A stretch of DNA of 64,000 nt from Microbispora hainanensis (GTDB lineage: Bacteria; Actinomycetota; Actinomycetes; Streptosporangiales; Streptosporangiaceae): the NCBI RefSeq assembly GCF_036186745.1, contig NZ_CP108086.1:6262001-6326000 (forward strand). The letters run 5' to 3'. Position 1 is the stretch's first letter. Every line of letters starts with the position of its first letter. The translations under genes were made by a program, and so were the position numbers. The notes below the pieces were generated by a model that saw nothing but the letters and a program-made list of their open reading frames with translations, made no database searches and was not told the DNA's origin. Shown one piece after another: positions 33,197 through 42,209 of the stretch.

Positions 33197-33766
33197 TCAG
33201 GCGGTCGGGCCGGTCGGGTCGGCGTCTTCGGCGTGCATCTCGCGCATCACGTCCTCGATCTTGCGCATCACCGTCTCCATGGTGCGCAGGGTCTCGGTGT
33301 CGAGGCGCCGCAGGAGGCGGATGTAGCCTCCGGTGCCGGCCTCGACGATCTCGCTGGTGAGCCGCCGCCCGGCCTCGGTGAGCTCGACCCGGCGTACGCG
33401 GCGGTCGTGGGGGTCCTCGTGCCGGCTGGCCAGGCCCTGGGCCACCACGCGGTCGACGATGCCGGTGACGGTGGCCAGGCCGACGCCGAGGTGGCGGGCG
33501 AGCTCCTGCCCGGAGGTGGATCCGGCGAACGACAGGAACATGACGACCTTGAGCTGCTGCATCGTGAGGGTGGAGGCGAGCAGCGGCATCGAGCGGTCGC
33601 GGGCGAAGAAGCGGCCCATGCTGCGCTGCAGTTCCGCGAGGCGGGTGATGAGGCACCCGCGCTCGGCGTCCTCCCCGATCTCCCCGTGGGTGGCGGGGGC
33701 GTCCTGCGGGCGGGGGGCGGACGCCGCACCGGTTCCGGTGCGCCGCTCGGCTGGGCTGTCGTTCAC
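33197..33766 (-). CDS. MarR-family regulator
   Basis: A 189-residue regulator with a 45-residue acidic/Pro N-terminal tail. The winged helix is LASTLTMQQLKVVMFLSFAG, then GQELARHLGVGLATVTGIVD and HEDPHDRRVRRVELTEAGRR. Helices at the end serve dimerisation. GTG 33766 (GAGAGG upstream) is preferred to a TTG six codons earlier. It is divergent from the RND transporter, and a perfect 15-bp palindrome lies between, so it probably represses the pump. Confidence 0.88.
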   Translation of the reverse strand: MNDSPAERRTGTGAASAPRPQDAPATHGEIGEDAERGCLITRLAELQRSMGRFFARDRSMPLLASTLTMQQLKVVMFLSFAGSTSGQELARHLGVGLATVTGIVDRVVAQGLASRHEDPHDRRVRRVELTEAGRRLTSEIVEAGTGGYIRLLRRLDTETLRTMETVMRKIEDVMREMHAEDADPTGPTA

Positions 33767-33817
33767 TGTCACCTCTCGGGTCAAGAGGTTACCAGCCGTT
33801 AATGCGACCGCTGAATG

Positions 33818-33832
33818 TTCGCATGATGCGAA
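33818..33832. promoter_or_regulatory. MarR operator for the RND transporter
   Basis: TTCGCATGATGCGAA is a perfect palindrome (7-1-7) between the divergent MarR and RND genes. A half-site AATGCGA lies 17 bp to its left. Confidence 0.8.
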
Positions 33833-33877
33833 GTGTTAGGCTTGGGAAAATAGTTTCCCCCGATGTCAGGAGCTCGC

Positions 33878-36800
33878 ATGACCTCCTTGGCCAGGCTGAG
33901 CCTTGGCAACCGCACTCTCGTGATCATGATTGCGGTGGTGCTCGCGGGTTTCGGCTTGTTCGCGATTCCCTCGCTGAAACAACAGCTTTTCCCGTCGCTG
34001 GAGTTCCCGGCGGCGTTCACGGTGGCGAGTTATCCGGGTGCCGCTCCCGAGATCGTCGAGGAGCAGGTCACCAAGCCGATCGAGAGCGCGTTCCAGGGTA
34101 TCGCCGGCGTCACCGACATCACCTCCACATCCCGCGAAGGGATGTCGCAGGTGCAGGTGGCGTATGAGTACGGCACCGACATCGACCAGATGATCGGAAA
34201 GATGCAGCAGGCCGTCAGCCGCATCAAGGCGCAGCTTCCGGCCGACGTCGATCCGCAGGTGGTCGCGGGCAGCACCGACGACATCCCGGTGATGGCGATC
34301 GCGGTGGGCGACGGCGGCGACCAGCACGCCATGGCCGACAAGATCGAGAAGATCATGGTGCCAGAGCTGCAGTCGATCGAGGGCGTCCGCGACGTCACCG
34401 TCAGCGGCGCCGCCGAGCAGCAGGTCGTCATCACCCCCGACCAGGGCAGGCTCGCCCTGCTGGGGCTGTCGGCCGCGGCCATTCCCGATCTCCTGCGGTC
34501 CAACGGGGTCTCCATCCCGGCCGGCACGCTGACCGAGGACGGCAAGTCGCTGACCGTGCAGATCGGCGACCCGGTCCGTACGGTGAAGGACCTGGAGAAC
34601 CTCTACCTGACCCCCCTCGCGCCCGCGGCGGGTGGTCAGGGCGCCGCGGCCGGGCAGCGCGGCGGCGCGACCCCGGGTCAGGCCGCCGGACAGACGGCGG
34701 GCCGGGCCGGAGGGCAGGGCGCGGGACAAGGCGGCGCCGCCGTGCCGGGGACGTCCACGGCAGCGGCTGCGGCGCAGGCCCGCGCCGCCGGGGCCCGGCC
34801 GAAGCCGGTCAAGCTCGGGGACGTGGCCGACATCAAGGTCGTGGACGCCTCCGCGACCACGTTCACCCGCACCAACGGCACCCCGAGCCTCGGCGTGTCG
34901 ATCACGATGGTGCCCGACGGCAACGCCGTGCAGATCTCCCACGCGGTGAACGACGCGCTGCCGGACCTGACCCGGGCCCTCGGCGACACCGCCGAGCTGA
35001 CCGTGGTGTTCGACCAGGCGCCGTACGTCGAGCGGTCCATCGAGGATCTCACCACCGAGGGCCTGCTGGGCCTCGCGTTCGCCGTGCTCGTGATCCTGGT
35101 GTTCCTGCTGTCGGTCCGCTCGACCCTGGTCACGGCCGTGTCGATCCCGCTGTCGGTGGTGATCGCGCTGATCGCGCTGTGGATCGGCGACTACTCGCTG
35201 AACCTGCTGACGCTGGGGGCGCTGACGATCGCCGTGGGCCGCGTGGTCGACGACTCGATCGTGGTGCTGGAGAACATCAAACGCCATCTCGCCTACGGCG
35301 AGGAGAAGCGGCGGGCGATCCTCGGCGCGGTACGCGAGGTGTCCGGCGCGGTGACCGCCTCGACGCTCACGACGGTCGCGGTGTTCCTGCCGATCGCCTT
35401 CGTCGGCGGGATGGTGGGGCAGCTGTTCAGCCCGTTCGCCATCACGGTGACCGTGGCTCTGCTGGCGTCGCTGCTGGTGGCGCTGACCGTCATCCCGGTG
35501 CTGGCCTACTGGTTCCTCAAGGCGCCGTCGCTCACCCCGCAGGAGATGCAGGCCGCACGCGAGGACGCCGAACGCAAGGAGCTGCGCAGCCCGCTGCAGC
35601 GGATCTACCTGCCGGTGCTGCGGTTCGCGACGCGGCGGCGCCTGGTCACCGTGCTGATCGGGGTGGTGGTGTTCGCCGCGACGATGGCGCTGGCGCCCAA
35701 CCTGAAGACGAACTTCCTCGACAACTCGGGCAACGACACCACGCAGATCAGCCAGCGGATGCCGGCCGGCACCGACCTGGCGACCACCGACGCGGCGGCC
35801 AAGAAGGTCGAGGCGGTGCTGGAGGCCGACGGGGGCGTGAAGTCCTATCAGGTGACGGTCGGCGGCGGCAACCGCTTCCTCGGCGGGGTGGGCGGCGGCG
35901 CGGACCGCGCGTCGTTCTCCGTCACGCTGAAGGAGGGCGAGGACACCTCCGCGCTGGAGGACCGGCTGCGGCAGCGTCTCAAGGGCCTGACGGGGATCGG
36001 CGACGTCACGGTCGGCGGCAGCGGCGGCGGGTTCAACTCCGACCAGGTGCAGGTCATCGTGCAGGGCTCGGACCAGGCCGCGCTGAAGACGGCGGCCACC
36101 ACGGTGCGCGACGCCATGGCCAAGATCGACGGACTGCGCGACGTGGCCTCCAACCTCGAAGACAGCGTCCCGCGGGTCGAGGTGCACGTGGACCGGGAGA
36201 AGGCCGCCGCCAGGGGCCTGACCGAGGCCGGGATCGGGCAGCTGGTCGCGCAGGCGTTCCGCGGCGCGCCGGTCGGCTCGATCGACGTCGGCGGCCGCTC
36301 CAGCGACGTGATCCTGCGCGCCGCCGGTGACGCGCCCGACGACATCGCCGCGATCAGGAAGCTCGAGATCCCCACGGCGACGGGCCTGGTGAAGCTCGGC
36401 GACGTCGCCGACGTGGTGAAGGCCGACGGCCCGACCCAGATCACCCGGCAGGACGGCGACCGCACCGCCACGGTGTCCGGCACCGCCGACGCGTCCAACC
36501 TCGGCGCGATCACCACGAAGGTCACCGACACGCTGAAGACGCTGACGCTGCCGGCCGGGGTGACGTACAAGATCGGCGGGGCGAGCTCCCAGCAGCAGGA
36601 CGCGTTCGCCGACCTGGGGCTGGCCATGCTGCTCGCGGTGGCGATCGTCTTCATGATCATGGTGGCGACGTTCCGCAGCCTGGTGCAGCCGCTGATCCTG
36701 CTGGTGTCGATCCCGTTCGCGGCGACCGGCGCGATCGGGCTGCTGCTGGCCACCGACACGGCGCTCGGCGTGCCCGCGCTGATCGGCATGCTGATGCTGA

Positions 36801-37186
36801 TCGGCATCGTCGTCACCAACGCGATCGTGCTGATCGACCTGATCAACCAGTATCGCGAGCAGGGGCTTGGCGTGGTGGAGGCGGTCATGGAGGGCGGCCG
36901 GCGGCGGCTTCGCCCGATCCTGATGACCGCGATCGCGACGATCTGCGCGCTCACCCCGATGGCGCTGGGCGTGACCGGTTCGGGTGGGTTCATCTCCCGG
37001 CCGCTGGCCATCGTCGTGATCGGCGGCCTGATCTCCTCGACGCTGCTGACGCTGGTGCTGGTGCCGACGCTCTACACGATGGTGGAGCGGCTCAAGGAGC
37101 GCATGCGCCGTACGCCGAAGCCGCCCGCCTCGGGTGACGACGAGCTGACCGTGTATGGCAAGGAGGCCCTCGAACCGGCCCAGTGA
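33878..37186 (+). CDS. RND-family (HAE1/AcrB-type) multidrug efflux transporter
   Basis: A 1102-residue inner-membrane pump driven by proton motive force. Twelve helices in two halves are seen, with large periplasmic-type loops. The proton-relay pair is in GRVVDDSIVVLENIKRHLAY (TM4), and GFISRPLAIVVIGGLISSTL belongs to TM12. A low-complexity Gly/Ala/Gln-rich insert occupies about residues 248-305 (AAGGQGAAAGQRGG onwards), unusual in AcrB relatives. No membrane fusion protein gene is adjacent, so this is a single-component system of the kind found in Gram-positives. ATG 33878 has AGGAG five bases upstream; ATG 33863 is a weaker alternative. The divergent MarR gene likely controls it. Confidence 0.92.
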   Translation: MTSLARLSLGNRTLVIMIAVVLAGFGLFAIPSLKQQLFPSLEFPAAFTVASYPGAAPEIVEEQVTKPIESAFQGIAGVTDITSTSREGMSQVQVAYEYGTDIDQMIGKMQQAVSRIKAQLPADVDPQVVAGSTDDIPVMAIAVGDGGDQHAMADKIEKIMVPELQSIEGVRDVTVSGAAEQQVVITPDQGRLALLGLSAAAIPDLLRSNGVSIPAGTLTEDGKSLTVQIGDPVRTVKDLENLYLTPLAPAAGGQGAAAGQRGGATPGQAAGQTAGRAGGQGAGQGGAAVPGTSTAAAAAQARAAGARPKPVKLGDVADIKVVDASATTFTRTNGTPSLGVSITMVPDGNAVQISHAVNDALPDLTRALGDTAELTVVFDQAPYVERSIEDLTTEGLLGLAFAVLVILVFLLSVRSTLVTAVSIPLSVVIALIALWIGDYSLNLLTLGALTIAVGRVVDDSIVVLENIKRHLAYGEEKRRAILGAVREVSGAVTASTLTTVAVFLPIAFVGGMVGQLFSPFAITVTVALLASLLVALTVIPVLAYWFLKAPSLTPQEMQAAREDAERKELRSPLQRIYLPVLRFATRRRLVTVLIGVVVFAATMALAPNLKTNFLDNSGNDTTQISQRMPAGTDLATTDAAAKKVEAVLEADGGVKSYQVTVGGGNRFLGGVGGGADRASFSVTLKEGEDTSALEDRLRQRLKGLTGIGDVTVGGSGGGFNSDQVQVIVQGSDQAALKTAATTVRDAMAKIDGLRDVASNLEDSVPRVEVHVDREKAAARGLTEAGIGQLVAQAFRGAPVGSIDVGGRSSDVILRAAGDAPDDIAAIRKLEIPTATGLVKLGDVADVVKADGPTQITRQDGDRTATVSGTADASNLGAITTKVTDTLKTLTLPAGVTYKIGGASSQQQDAFADLGLAMLLAVAIVFMIMVATFRSLVQPLILLVSIPFAATGAIGLLLATDTALGVPALIGMLMLIGIVVTNAIVLIDLINQYREQGLGVVEAVMEGGRRRLRPILMTAIATICALTPMALGVTGSGGFISRPLAIVVIGGLISSTLLTLVLVPTLYTMVERLKERMRRTPKPPASGDDELTVYGKEALEPAQ

Positions 37187-37345
37187 ATCAGGCCGGGTGA
37201 ATCAGGCCGGGTGAAACGGGCCGGGTGAAACGGGCCGCGCGAGCCGCGCCCCAGTGAACCGGGATCAGTGAACCGGCCCAGTGGATTGGGCCCAGTGGAT
37301 TGGGCCCAGTGGATTGGACACAGCGGATTGGACACAGTGAACCAG
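37187..37345. repeat. short direct repeats after the RND gene
   Basis: TGAATCAGGCCGGG occurs twice, then TGAAACGGGCCG twice, then CAGTGAACCGG twice, then CAGTGGATTGGGCC-type words about four times. The arrangement follows the stop codon directly and contains several stop codons. No hairpin is evident. Confidence 0.75.
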
Positions 37346-37361
37346 TTCCAGTGATCCGAGC

Positions 37362-37475
37362 GTGGACCTGCGGGCCGAGTGCCTGGCCGGCCCTTCCCGC
37401 CTGGCCGGAGCCGACCTCACCGGCTCCGGCTGGATCACGGCCATCCCTGGCGACCGCCCGGCGATGATCGTCGCC
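37362..37475 (+). pseudogene. fragment of an LCM-type methyltransferase gene
   Basis: These 114 bp match 14742-14855 in the methyltransferase gene without gaps, at 103 of 114 positions by my hand alignment. They encode VDLRAECLAGPSRLAGADLT, GSGWITAIPGDRPAMIVA, against DLRAECLPGPSHLVG and so on. No start, SAM motif or remainder is present. It is a gene remnant, and the frame that joins it to the ArsR gene is fortuitous. Confidence 0.85.
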
Positions 37476-37489
37476 GGCCTGTCACAACC

Positions 37490-37541
37490 AACCGCAAACA
37501 GTTCTTCGCGAAGAAGTCTTTGCGAAGAACTGTTTGCGGTT
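37490..37541. promoter_or_regulatory. 52-bp inverted repeat, ArsR operator
   Basis: AACCGCAAACAGTTCTTCGC (37490-37509) is exactly complementary to the last 20 bases of this interval, and the centre adds TTCTTCGCGAAGAA, itself a palindrome. The site ends 12 bp before the ArsR start codon. A dimeric ArsR protein could fill two adjacent sites; a transcription-terminator role is less likely, as it precedes a gene. Confidence 0.75.
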
Positions 37542-37553
37542 TATGGTGTCGGC

Positions 37554-38228
37554 ATGACCGATCACGGTGACACCCCCCGGAACCCGCTCGCGGAGGACGC
37601 GGTCGTCCTCGACGCCAAAGGACTGCGCGCCCTCGCCCACCCGGTGCGCGTGCAGGTGATCGGCCTGCTGCGCAAGCACGGCCCGTCGACCGCCACCCGC
37701 CTCGCCGAGCTGCTGGACATCAACTCCGGCGCGGCCAGCTATCACCTGCGCCGGCTCGCCGCCGCGGGATTCGTCGAGGAGGACACCACGCGCGGCAACG
37801 CACGGGAACGCTGGTGGCGCGCCGTCCATCGATCCACCCAGTTCGACGACATGGAGCTGGCCGAGCGGGAGCCCGAGGCCACGCTGGCCTACCTGCAGTC
37901 CGTCGCCGCCATCTACGCCATGCGCACCCAGCGGACGATCAACGAGCTGCAGACGATGCCCCGTGACTGGCGCGCCGCGGCCGACATGAGCGACATGCCG
38001 CTGCGGCTGACCCCGCAGGAGGCCACCACCCTGCGCGAGGAGCTGTGGGCGGTCATCGCCCGCTACCGCCGCGACAGCCCGGACGCGGCCGGTGCCCCGG
38101 CGGACGCCGAACGGGTGGGGGTCATCGTGCAGATCCTGCCCGAACTGGACGCGCCCTCCAATCGGGAAGACACCGCTCAAGAAGACACCGCTCCGGAAGG
38201 CGTCGCGCGGGGAGACGACCCCCGATGA
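37554..38228 (+). CDS. ArsR-family regulator
   Basis: A 224-residue ArsR/SmtB-type winged helix with a C-terminal extension. The domain is LDAKGLRALAHPVRVQVIGL and RLAELLDINSGAASYHLRRL, AAGFVEEDTTRGNARERWWR. The tail (from residue 95) includes YLQSVAAIYAMRTQRTINEL and ends with Asp/Glu/Thr-rich repeats. It has no metal-binding Cys motif. It overlaps the MFS gene by 4 bp (ATGA), so it should repress its own transporter. The long palindrome directly before it is its likely operator. Confidence 0.88.
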   Translation: MTDHGDTPRNPLAEDAVVLDAKGLRALAHPVRVQVIGLLRKHGPSTATRLAELLDINSGAASYHLRRLAAAGFVEEDTTRGNARERWWRAVHRSTQFDDMELAEREPEATLAYLQSVAAIYAMRTQRTINELQTMPRDWRAAADMSDMPLRLTPQEATTLREELWAVIARYRRDSPDAAGAPADAERVGVIVQILPELDAPSNREDTAQEDTAPEGVARGDDPR

Positions 38229-39589
38229 CGGGCCAGGACGCGCGTACGGACAGGGGCACGCGCACGGACACCGGCGAGAACACGAGCAAGGGCGCGAGCA
38301 AGGGCGCGACCTTCGGCTCCCGCGCGCGGAGGCTGCGCCCGCTCGGCGGGCTGCTGGCGGCCATGGCGGTCGCGCTGACCGGCACCCGGGTGTCGGCCGT
38401 CGCACTGCCGTGGTTCGTGCTGGTCACGACCGGCAGCGCCACCCAGACCGGGCTGGTGGCCTTCTGCGAGATGACTCCGTACGTGGTGGTCAAGGCGCTG
38501 ACCGGGCCGCTGGTCGACCGGGCCGGCCCGCGGGTCGTCTCCTGGAGCACCGACGCGATCAGCGCGGCCGCGGCCACCGCGATCCCCCTGCTGCACGCCG
38601 CGGGCCTGCTGACCTTCCCCGTGCTGCTGGCCTTGGTCGCGGTGATCGGCGCCGTACGCGGGCCGGGGGACCTGGCGAAGGAGATCATGATCCCGGAGGC
38701 CGCCGAGCGCGCCGGGGTGCCGCTGGAGCGCGCCACCGGACTGTCCGGCGTGACCGAACGGCTGGCCTCGACCCTCGGCCCGGCGGCCGGCGGCTTCATG
38801 GTGGCGCTGCTGGGGCCGCTGACCGGCCTGGTCCTCAACGCCGTGTGCTTCGCCCTCGGCTCGCTGATCATCGCGTTCGCCCTGCCGCGCGGCATGGGCC
38901 ACCCGGCCGACGACGCTCCGGCCGCAGCCGAGTCCGGCTACTGGCGGCGTTTCGGCGAGGGCTTCGCCTTCCTGCGCGGCGAGCTGCTGCTGCTCACCAT
39001 CATCGTCATGATCGGGATCACCAACCTGCTGGACGCGGCGTTCGGCACCGTGCTGCTGCCCGTGTGGGCCGAGCGGTCCGGCAACGGCCCGACCGCGATC
39101 GGGCTGAGCAATAGCGTGTGGGGCGCGACGGCGGTCGTGGGGAGCCTGGTCGCGGCGGCCGTCGCACACCGGATGCCGCGCCGGGTCGTGTTCTTCGCCG
39201 GGTTCCTGCTGGCCGGGGCGCCGCGGTTCCTGGTGCTGGCGGCCGACGTGCCGATGTGGGCGGTGCTGGCGGTGTTCGTGGTCAGCGGGGCAGGCGGGGG
39301 CTTCCTCAACCCGATCCTGGGGGCGATCGCCTTCGAACGGGTGCCGCCCGGCCTGCGCGGCCGGGTCAACGCGCTGGGCGACGCGATGGCGTGGGCGGGC
39401 ATCCCCCTGGGTGGGCTGATCGCCGGGGCGGCGGTGGCGTGGTCCGGTCTCGTGCCGGTGTTGCTGGCGGCCGGCGCGGCGTACTTCCTGACCACCAATC
39501 TGGCCGCGCTGCTGCCGCAGTGGCGGGAGATGGACCGTCTGCGCGGCCGGGGCGCGCAGCGGTCCCCGGCGGCCGATCCCATCACGTGA
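38225..39589 (+). CDS. MFS transporter (DHA3-like)
   Basis: A 454-residue transporter with 12 predicted helices after a 45-residue basic N-terminal tail. LVTTGSATQTGLVAFCEMTP and LVDRAGPRVVSWSTD are the loop 2-3 region, and RGPGDLAKEIMIPEAAERAG fits the DHA3/macrolide-efflux-type pattern. Drug export is plausible but unproven. It is coupled to the ArsR gene. Confidence 0.87.
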   Translation: MTGQDARTDRGTRTDTGENTSKGASKGATFGSRARRLRPLGGLLAAMAVALTGTRVSAVALPWFVLVTTGSATQTGLVAFCEMTPYVVVKALTGPLVDRAGPRVVSWSTDAISAAAATAIPLLHAAGLLTFPVLLALVAVIGAVRGPGDLAKEIMIPEAAERAGVPLERATGLSGVTERLASTLGPAAGGFMVALLGPLTGLVLNAVCFALGSLIIAFALPRGMGHPADDAPAAAESGYWRRFGEGFAFLRGELLLLTIIVMIGITNLLDAAFGTVLLPVWAERSGNGPTAIGLSNSVWGATAVVGSLVAAAVAHRMPRRVVFFAGFLLAGAPRFLVLAADVPMWAVLAVFVVSGAGGGFLNPILGAIAFERVPPGLRGRVNALGDAMAWAGIPLGGLIAGAAVAWSGLVPVLLAAGAAYFLTTNLAALLPQWREMDRLRGRGAQRSPAADPIT

Positions 39590-39598
39590 GCCCATCAC

Positions 39599-39772
39599 GT
39601 GAGCCCGTCGCGTGCCGCTACCACCAAGTCCATCATCAGCGAGTACGGCACCAGCGAGGGTGACACCGGGTCGCCGGAGGTCCAGATCGCGCTTCTGAGC
39701 AAGCGGATCAGCGACCTCATGGAGCACCTCAAGACCCACAAGCACGACCACCACGGCCGCCGTGGTCTGTGA
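39599..39772 (+). pseudogene. truncated rpsO (ribosomal protein S15) copy
   Basis: The frame from GTG 39599 encodes [56 protein letters not shown] and stops. This is the first two-thirds of S15 (usually about 89 residues); the final helix with the LLxxVGRRRRLLxYL motif is missing. It is 3' of the MFS gene and not with pnp, where functional rpsO normally lies. It is a remnant or a partial duplicate; the intact gene must be elsewhere. Confidence 0.85.
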
Positions 39773-39925
39773 GGCGCGGGACCGATGCGTGTTCCCCTGC
39801 CCTGCCGCCACACCGTACGGCGCGCGCGGGCCGAGCCGATCCCGCCCGCCGATCCCGCCCGCCGTGCCCGTCCCCGAGAGTGCGGCGAGCGTGTGCGGCA
39901 CCTGCGGACAGCCGGAGGAAGCGGC

Positions 39926-39944
39926 CTCAATAGACTGGGCCAAC
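39926..39944 (+). promoter_or_regulatory. leaderless promoter of purB
   Basis: A -10-like TAGACT lies at 39931-39936 and the GTG start codon follows eight bases later, so transcription would begin at or next to the start codon. No Shine-Dalgarno sequence is in the right place. GGACA about 20 bases further upstream is a possible -35. Confidence 0.5.
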
Positions 39945-41372
39945 GTGAATGCCAAGCCGCGTATCCCGAATGTCCTGGCCGCTCGTTACGCCTCGCCCGA
40001 GCTGGCCCGCCTGTGGTCCCCCGAGCACAAGGTGGTGCTGGAGCGCAGGCTCTGGCTCGCCGTGCTGAAGGCCCAGGCCGACCTCGGGATCGAGGTGCCC
40101 GAGCAGGCGATCGCCGACTACGAGAAGGTGGCCGAGCAGGTCGACCTGGCCTCCATCGCCGAGCGGGAGAAGGTCACGCGGCACGACGTGAAGGCCCGCA
40201 TCGAGGAGTTCAACGCCCTGGCCGGGCACGAGCACGTCCACAAGGGCATGACCTCCCGCGACCTGACCGAAAACGTCGAGCAGCTGCAGATCCGCGACAG
40301 CCTGCTGCTGGTGCGCGGGCGGGTCGTGGCGCTGCTGGCCCGCCTGGGCCGCCTGGCCACCGAGCACTCCTCGACCGTCATGGCGGGCCGCTCGCACAAT
40401 GTCGCCGCGCAGGCGACCACGCTCGGCAAGCGGTTCGCGACCGCCGCCGACGAGCTGCTGGTGGCCTACGAACGCCTTGAGGACCTGCTGGAGCGCTACC
40501 CGCTGCGCGGCATCAAGGGGCCGGTCGGCACCGCGCAGGACATGCTCGACCTCCTCGGCGGCGAGGACCGGCTGGCCGAGCTGGAGGACCGCGTCGCCGA
40601 GCACCTGGGGTTCGCCCGCCGCTTCACCAGCGTCGGCCAGGTCTATCCCCGCTCGCTCGACTACGACGTGCTGACCGCGCTGGTGCAGCTGGCCGCCGCG
40701 CCGTCGTCCCTGGCCAAGACCATCCGGCTGATGGCCGGGCACGAACTGGTCACCGAGGGCTTCAAGGAGGGCCAGGTCGGCTCGTCGGCGATGCCGCACA
40801 AGATGAACACCCGCTCCTGCGAGCGCGTCAACGGCCTGACGGTGATCCTGCGCGGGTACGCCTCGATGGCCGGGGAGCTCGCCGGCGACCAGTGGAACGA
40901 GGGCGACGTGTCCTGCTCGGTCGTCCGCCGGGTCGCGCTGCCCGACGCGTTCTTCGCCTTCGACGGCCTGGTGGAGACCATGCTGACCGTGCTGGACGAG
41001 TTCGGCGCGTTCCCGGCGGTCATCGAGGCCGAGCTGGGCCGCTACCTGCCGTTCCTCGCCACGACCAAGATGCTCATGGCGGCCGTGCGGGCCGGGGTCG
41101 GCCGCGAGACCGCCCACGAGATCATCAAGGAGCACGCGGTCGCCTCGGCGCTGGCCATGCGCTCGCGCGGCGCCGGCAACGAGCTGCTCGACCGCCTGGC
41201 CGCCGACGAGCGTTTCCCGCTCGGCCGCGCCGAGCTCGACGCGCTGCTGGCCGACCGGGCCTCCTTCGCCGGCGCGGCCGCGGGTCAGGTGGCCGCCGTG
41301 ACCGCGCGGATCGGTGAGATCACCGCGCGCCATCCCGGCGACGCCGCCTATGTCCCGGGCGCGATCCTGTAG
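39945..41372 (+). CDS. purB: adenylosuccinate lyase
   Basis: A 475-residue fumarase/aspartase-superfamily enzyme that cleaves SAICAR and adenylosuccinate in purine synthesis. The superfamily signature is GSSAMPHKMNTRSCERV near residue 285; the catalytic His region is MAGRSHNVAAQATTLG; KGMTSRDLTENVEQLQIRDS is the substrate-binding T-S-x-D block. The length matches actinobacterial PurB. GTG 39945 follows a -10-like TAGACT by eight bases, so it may be leaderless. It is the main housekeeping gene in the window, 8 bp before the GNAT gene. Confidence 0.95.
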   Translation: MNAKPRIPNVLAARYASPELARLWSPEHKVVLERRLWLAVLKAQADLGIEVPEQAIADYEKVAEQVDLASIAEREKVTRHDVKARIEEFNALAGHEHVHKGMTSRDLTENVEQLQIRDSLLLVRGRVVALLARLGRLATEHSSTVMAGRSHNVAAQATTLGKRFATAADELLVAYERLEDLLERYPLRGIKGPVGTAQDMLDLLGGEDRLAELEDRVAEHLGFARRFTSVGQVYPRSLDYDVLTALVQLAAAPSSLAKTIRLMAGHELVTEGFKEGQVGSSAMPHKMNTRSCERVNGLTVILRGYASMAGELAGDQWNEGDVSCSVVRRVALPDAFFAFDGLVETMLTVLDEFGAFPAVIEAELGRYLPFLATTKMLMAAVRAGVGRETAHEIIKEHAVASALAMRSRGAGNELLDRLAADERFPLGRAELDALLADRASFAGAAAGQVAAVTARIGEITARHPGDAAYVPGAIL

Positions 41373-41380
41373 GGACACGC

Positions 41381-42145
41381 GTGCGCGAACTGGTGAGCGA
41401 GGCCGAGGTCGTCGCCGCCTCAGGCGACGACGACCTCGTGGTGTGGGCGGCCCAGGGCATGCGGCCCGGCGTACGCGCGTGGGCGCATGGGGACGCGGTG
41501 GCGGTGGCCAGCCCCGAGGTGTCGCGGCGCGACCGCCTGGTGGTGCGGGGCCCGGCCGCCCAGGCCGTCCGGCTCGTACGGCATGCCCTGGCCGAGTGCG
41601 GCCCGTCCTACCGGCCCCTCGGCGACGCGGAGCTGATCGAACGGGTCATCGAGGGCATGCCCGAACTGGAACTGGCCGGGCACTTCTCCTGGATGGGCAC
41701 CGAGAAGCTCGCCCCACCCCGCTCACAGGTGACGGGCGGCGAGGTCACAGGCCCGGAGGGGGCGGCCTCCTGGCTGGCGGACTCCGCCGCCCCGGAGGTG
41801 ACGGCGCTGCTCGCCGCCGCCAACCCCAGTTCCTACGCCGTGCCGGGCCTGCCGCGCGTACGCCGCTGGGCCGGGGTCCGGGACGGCTCGGGCGCCCTGC
41901 TGGCGGTCGCGGCCGACGCGTGGCCGGCGCCGACGGTGGGCCTGCTGGCCGGGGTCGCGACGGCCGAACCGGCGCGGGGACGCGGGCTGGGGGAGCGGGT
42001 GTGCCGGTTCGTGGCCGCCGCGCTGATCGCGGAACACGGCCGCGTGGCGCTGATGGTGGACGACTGGAACCGGGCGGCCGTCGTCGTCTACGAACGGCTC
42101 GGCTTCGCCCGCCGCCGTGTCGCCGCCGCGGGCCTGCGTACCTGA
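41381..42145 (+). CDS. GNAT-family N-acetyltransferase
   Basis: A 254-residue protein with a C-terminal GNAT domain: VGLLAGVATAEPARGRGLGE carries the acetyl-CoA-binding R/QxxGxG motif, followed by VCRFVAAALIAEHGRVALMV and YERLGFARRR. The N-terminal 120 residues (LVVRGPAAQAVRLVRHALAE) are of a less conserved lobe seen in such two-lobe GNATs. GTG 41381 lies 8 bp after purB, so they are likely cotranscribed; a functional link to purine synthesis is not implied. Confidence 0.82.
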   Translation: MRELVSEAEVVAASGDDDLVVWAAQGMRPGVRAWAHGDAVAVASPEVSRRDRLVVRGPAAQAVRLVRHALAECGPSYRPLGDAELIERVIEGMPELELAGHFSWMGTEKLAPPRSQVTGGEVTGPEGAASWLADSAAPEVTALLAAANPSSYAVPGLPRVRRWAGVRDGSGALLAVAADAWPAPTVGLLAGVATAEPARGRGLGERVCRFVAAALIAEHGRVALMVDDWNRAAVVVYERLGFARRRVAAAGLRT

Positions 42146-42209
42146 CCGGGCCCCGCGCGGTGCGGGCAAGCCGGTTTGCGGGCCCGGTTCGAGGGCGCTG
42201 TCCGGGCTT

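Noticed and set aside
33866-36187. 773-codon minus-strand frame over the RND transporter
   Set aside because: Arg/His/Gln-rich antisense shadow with no recognisable feature.
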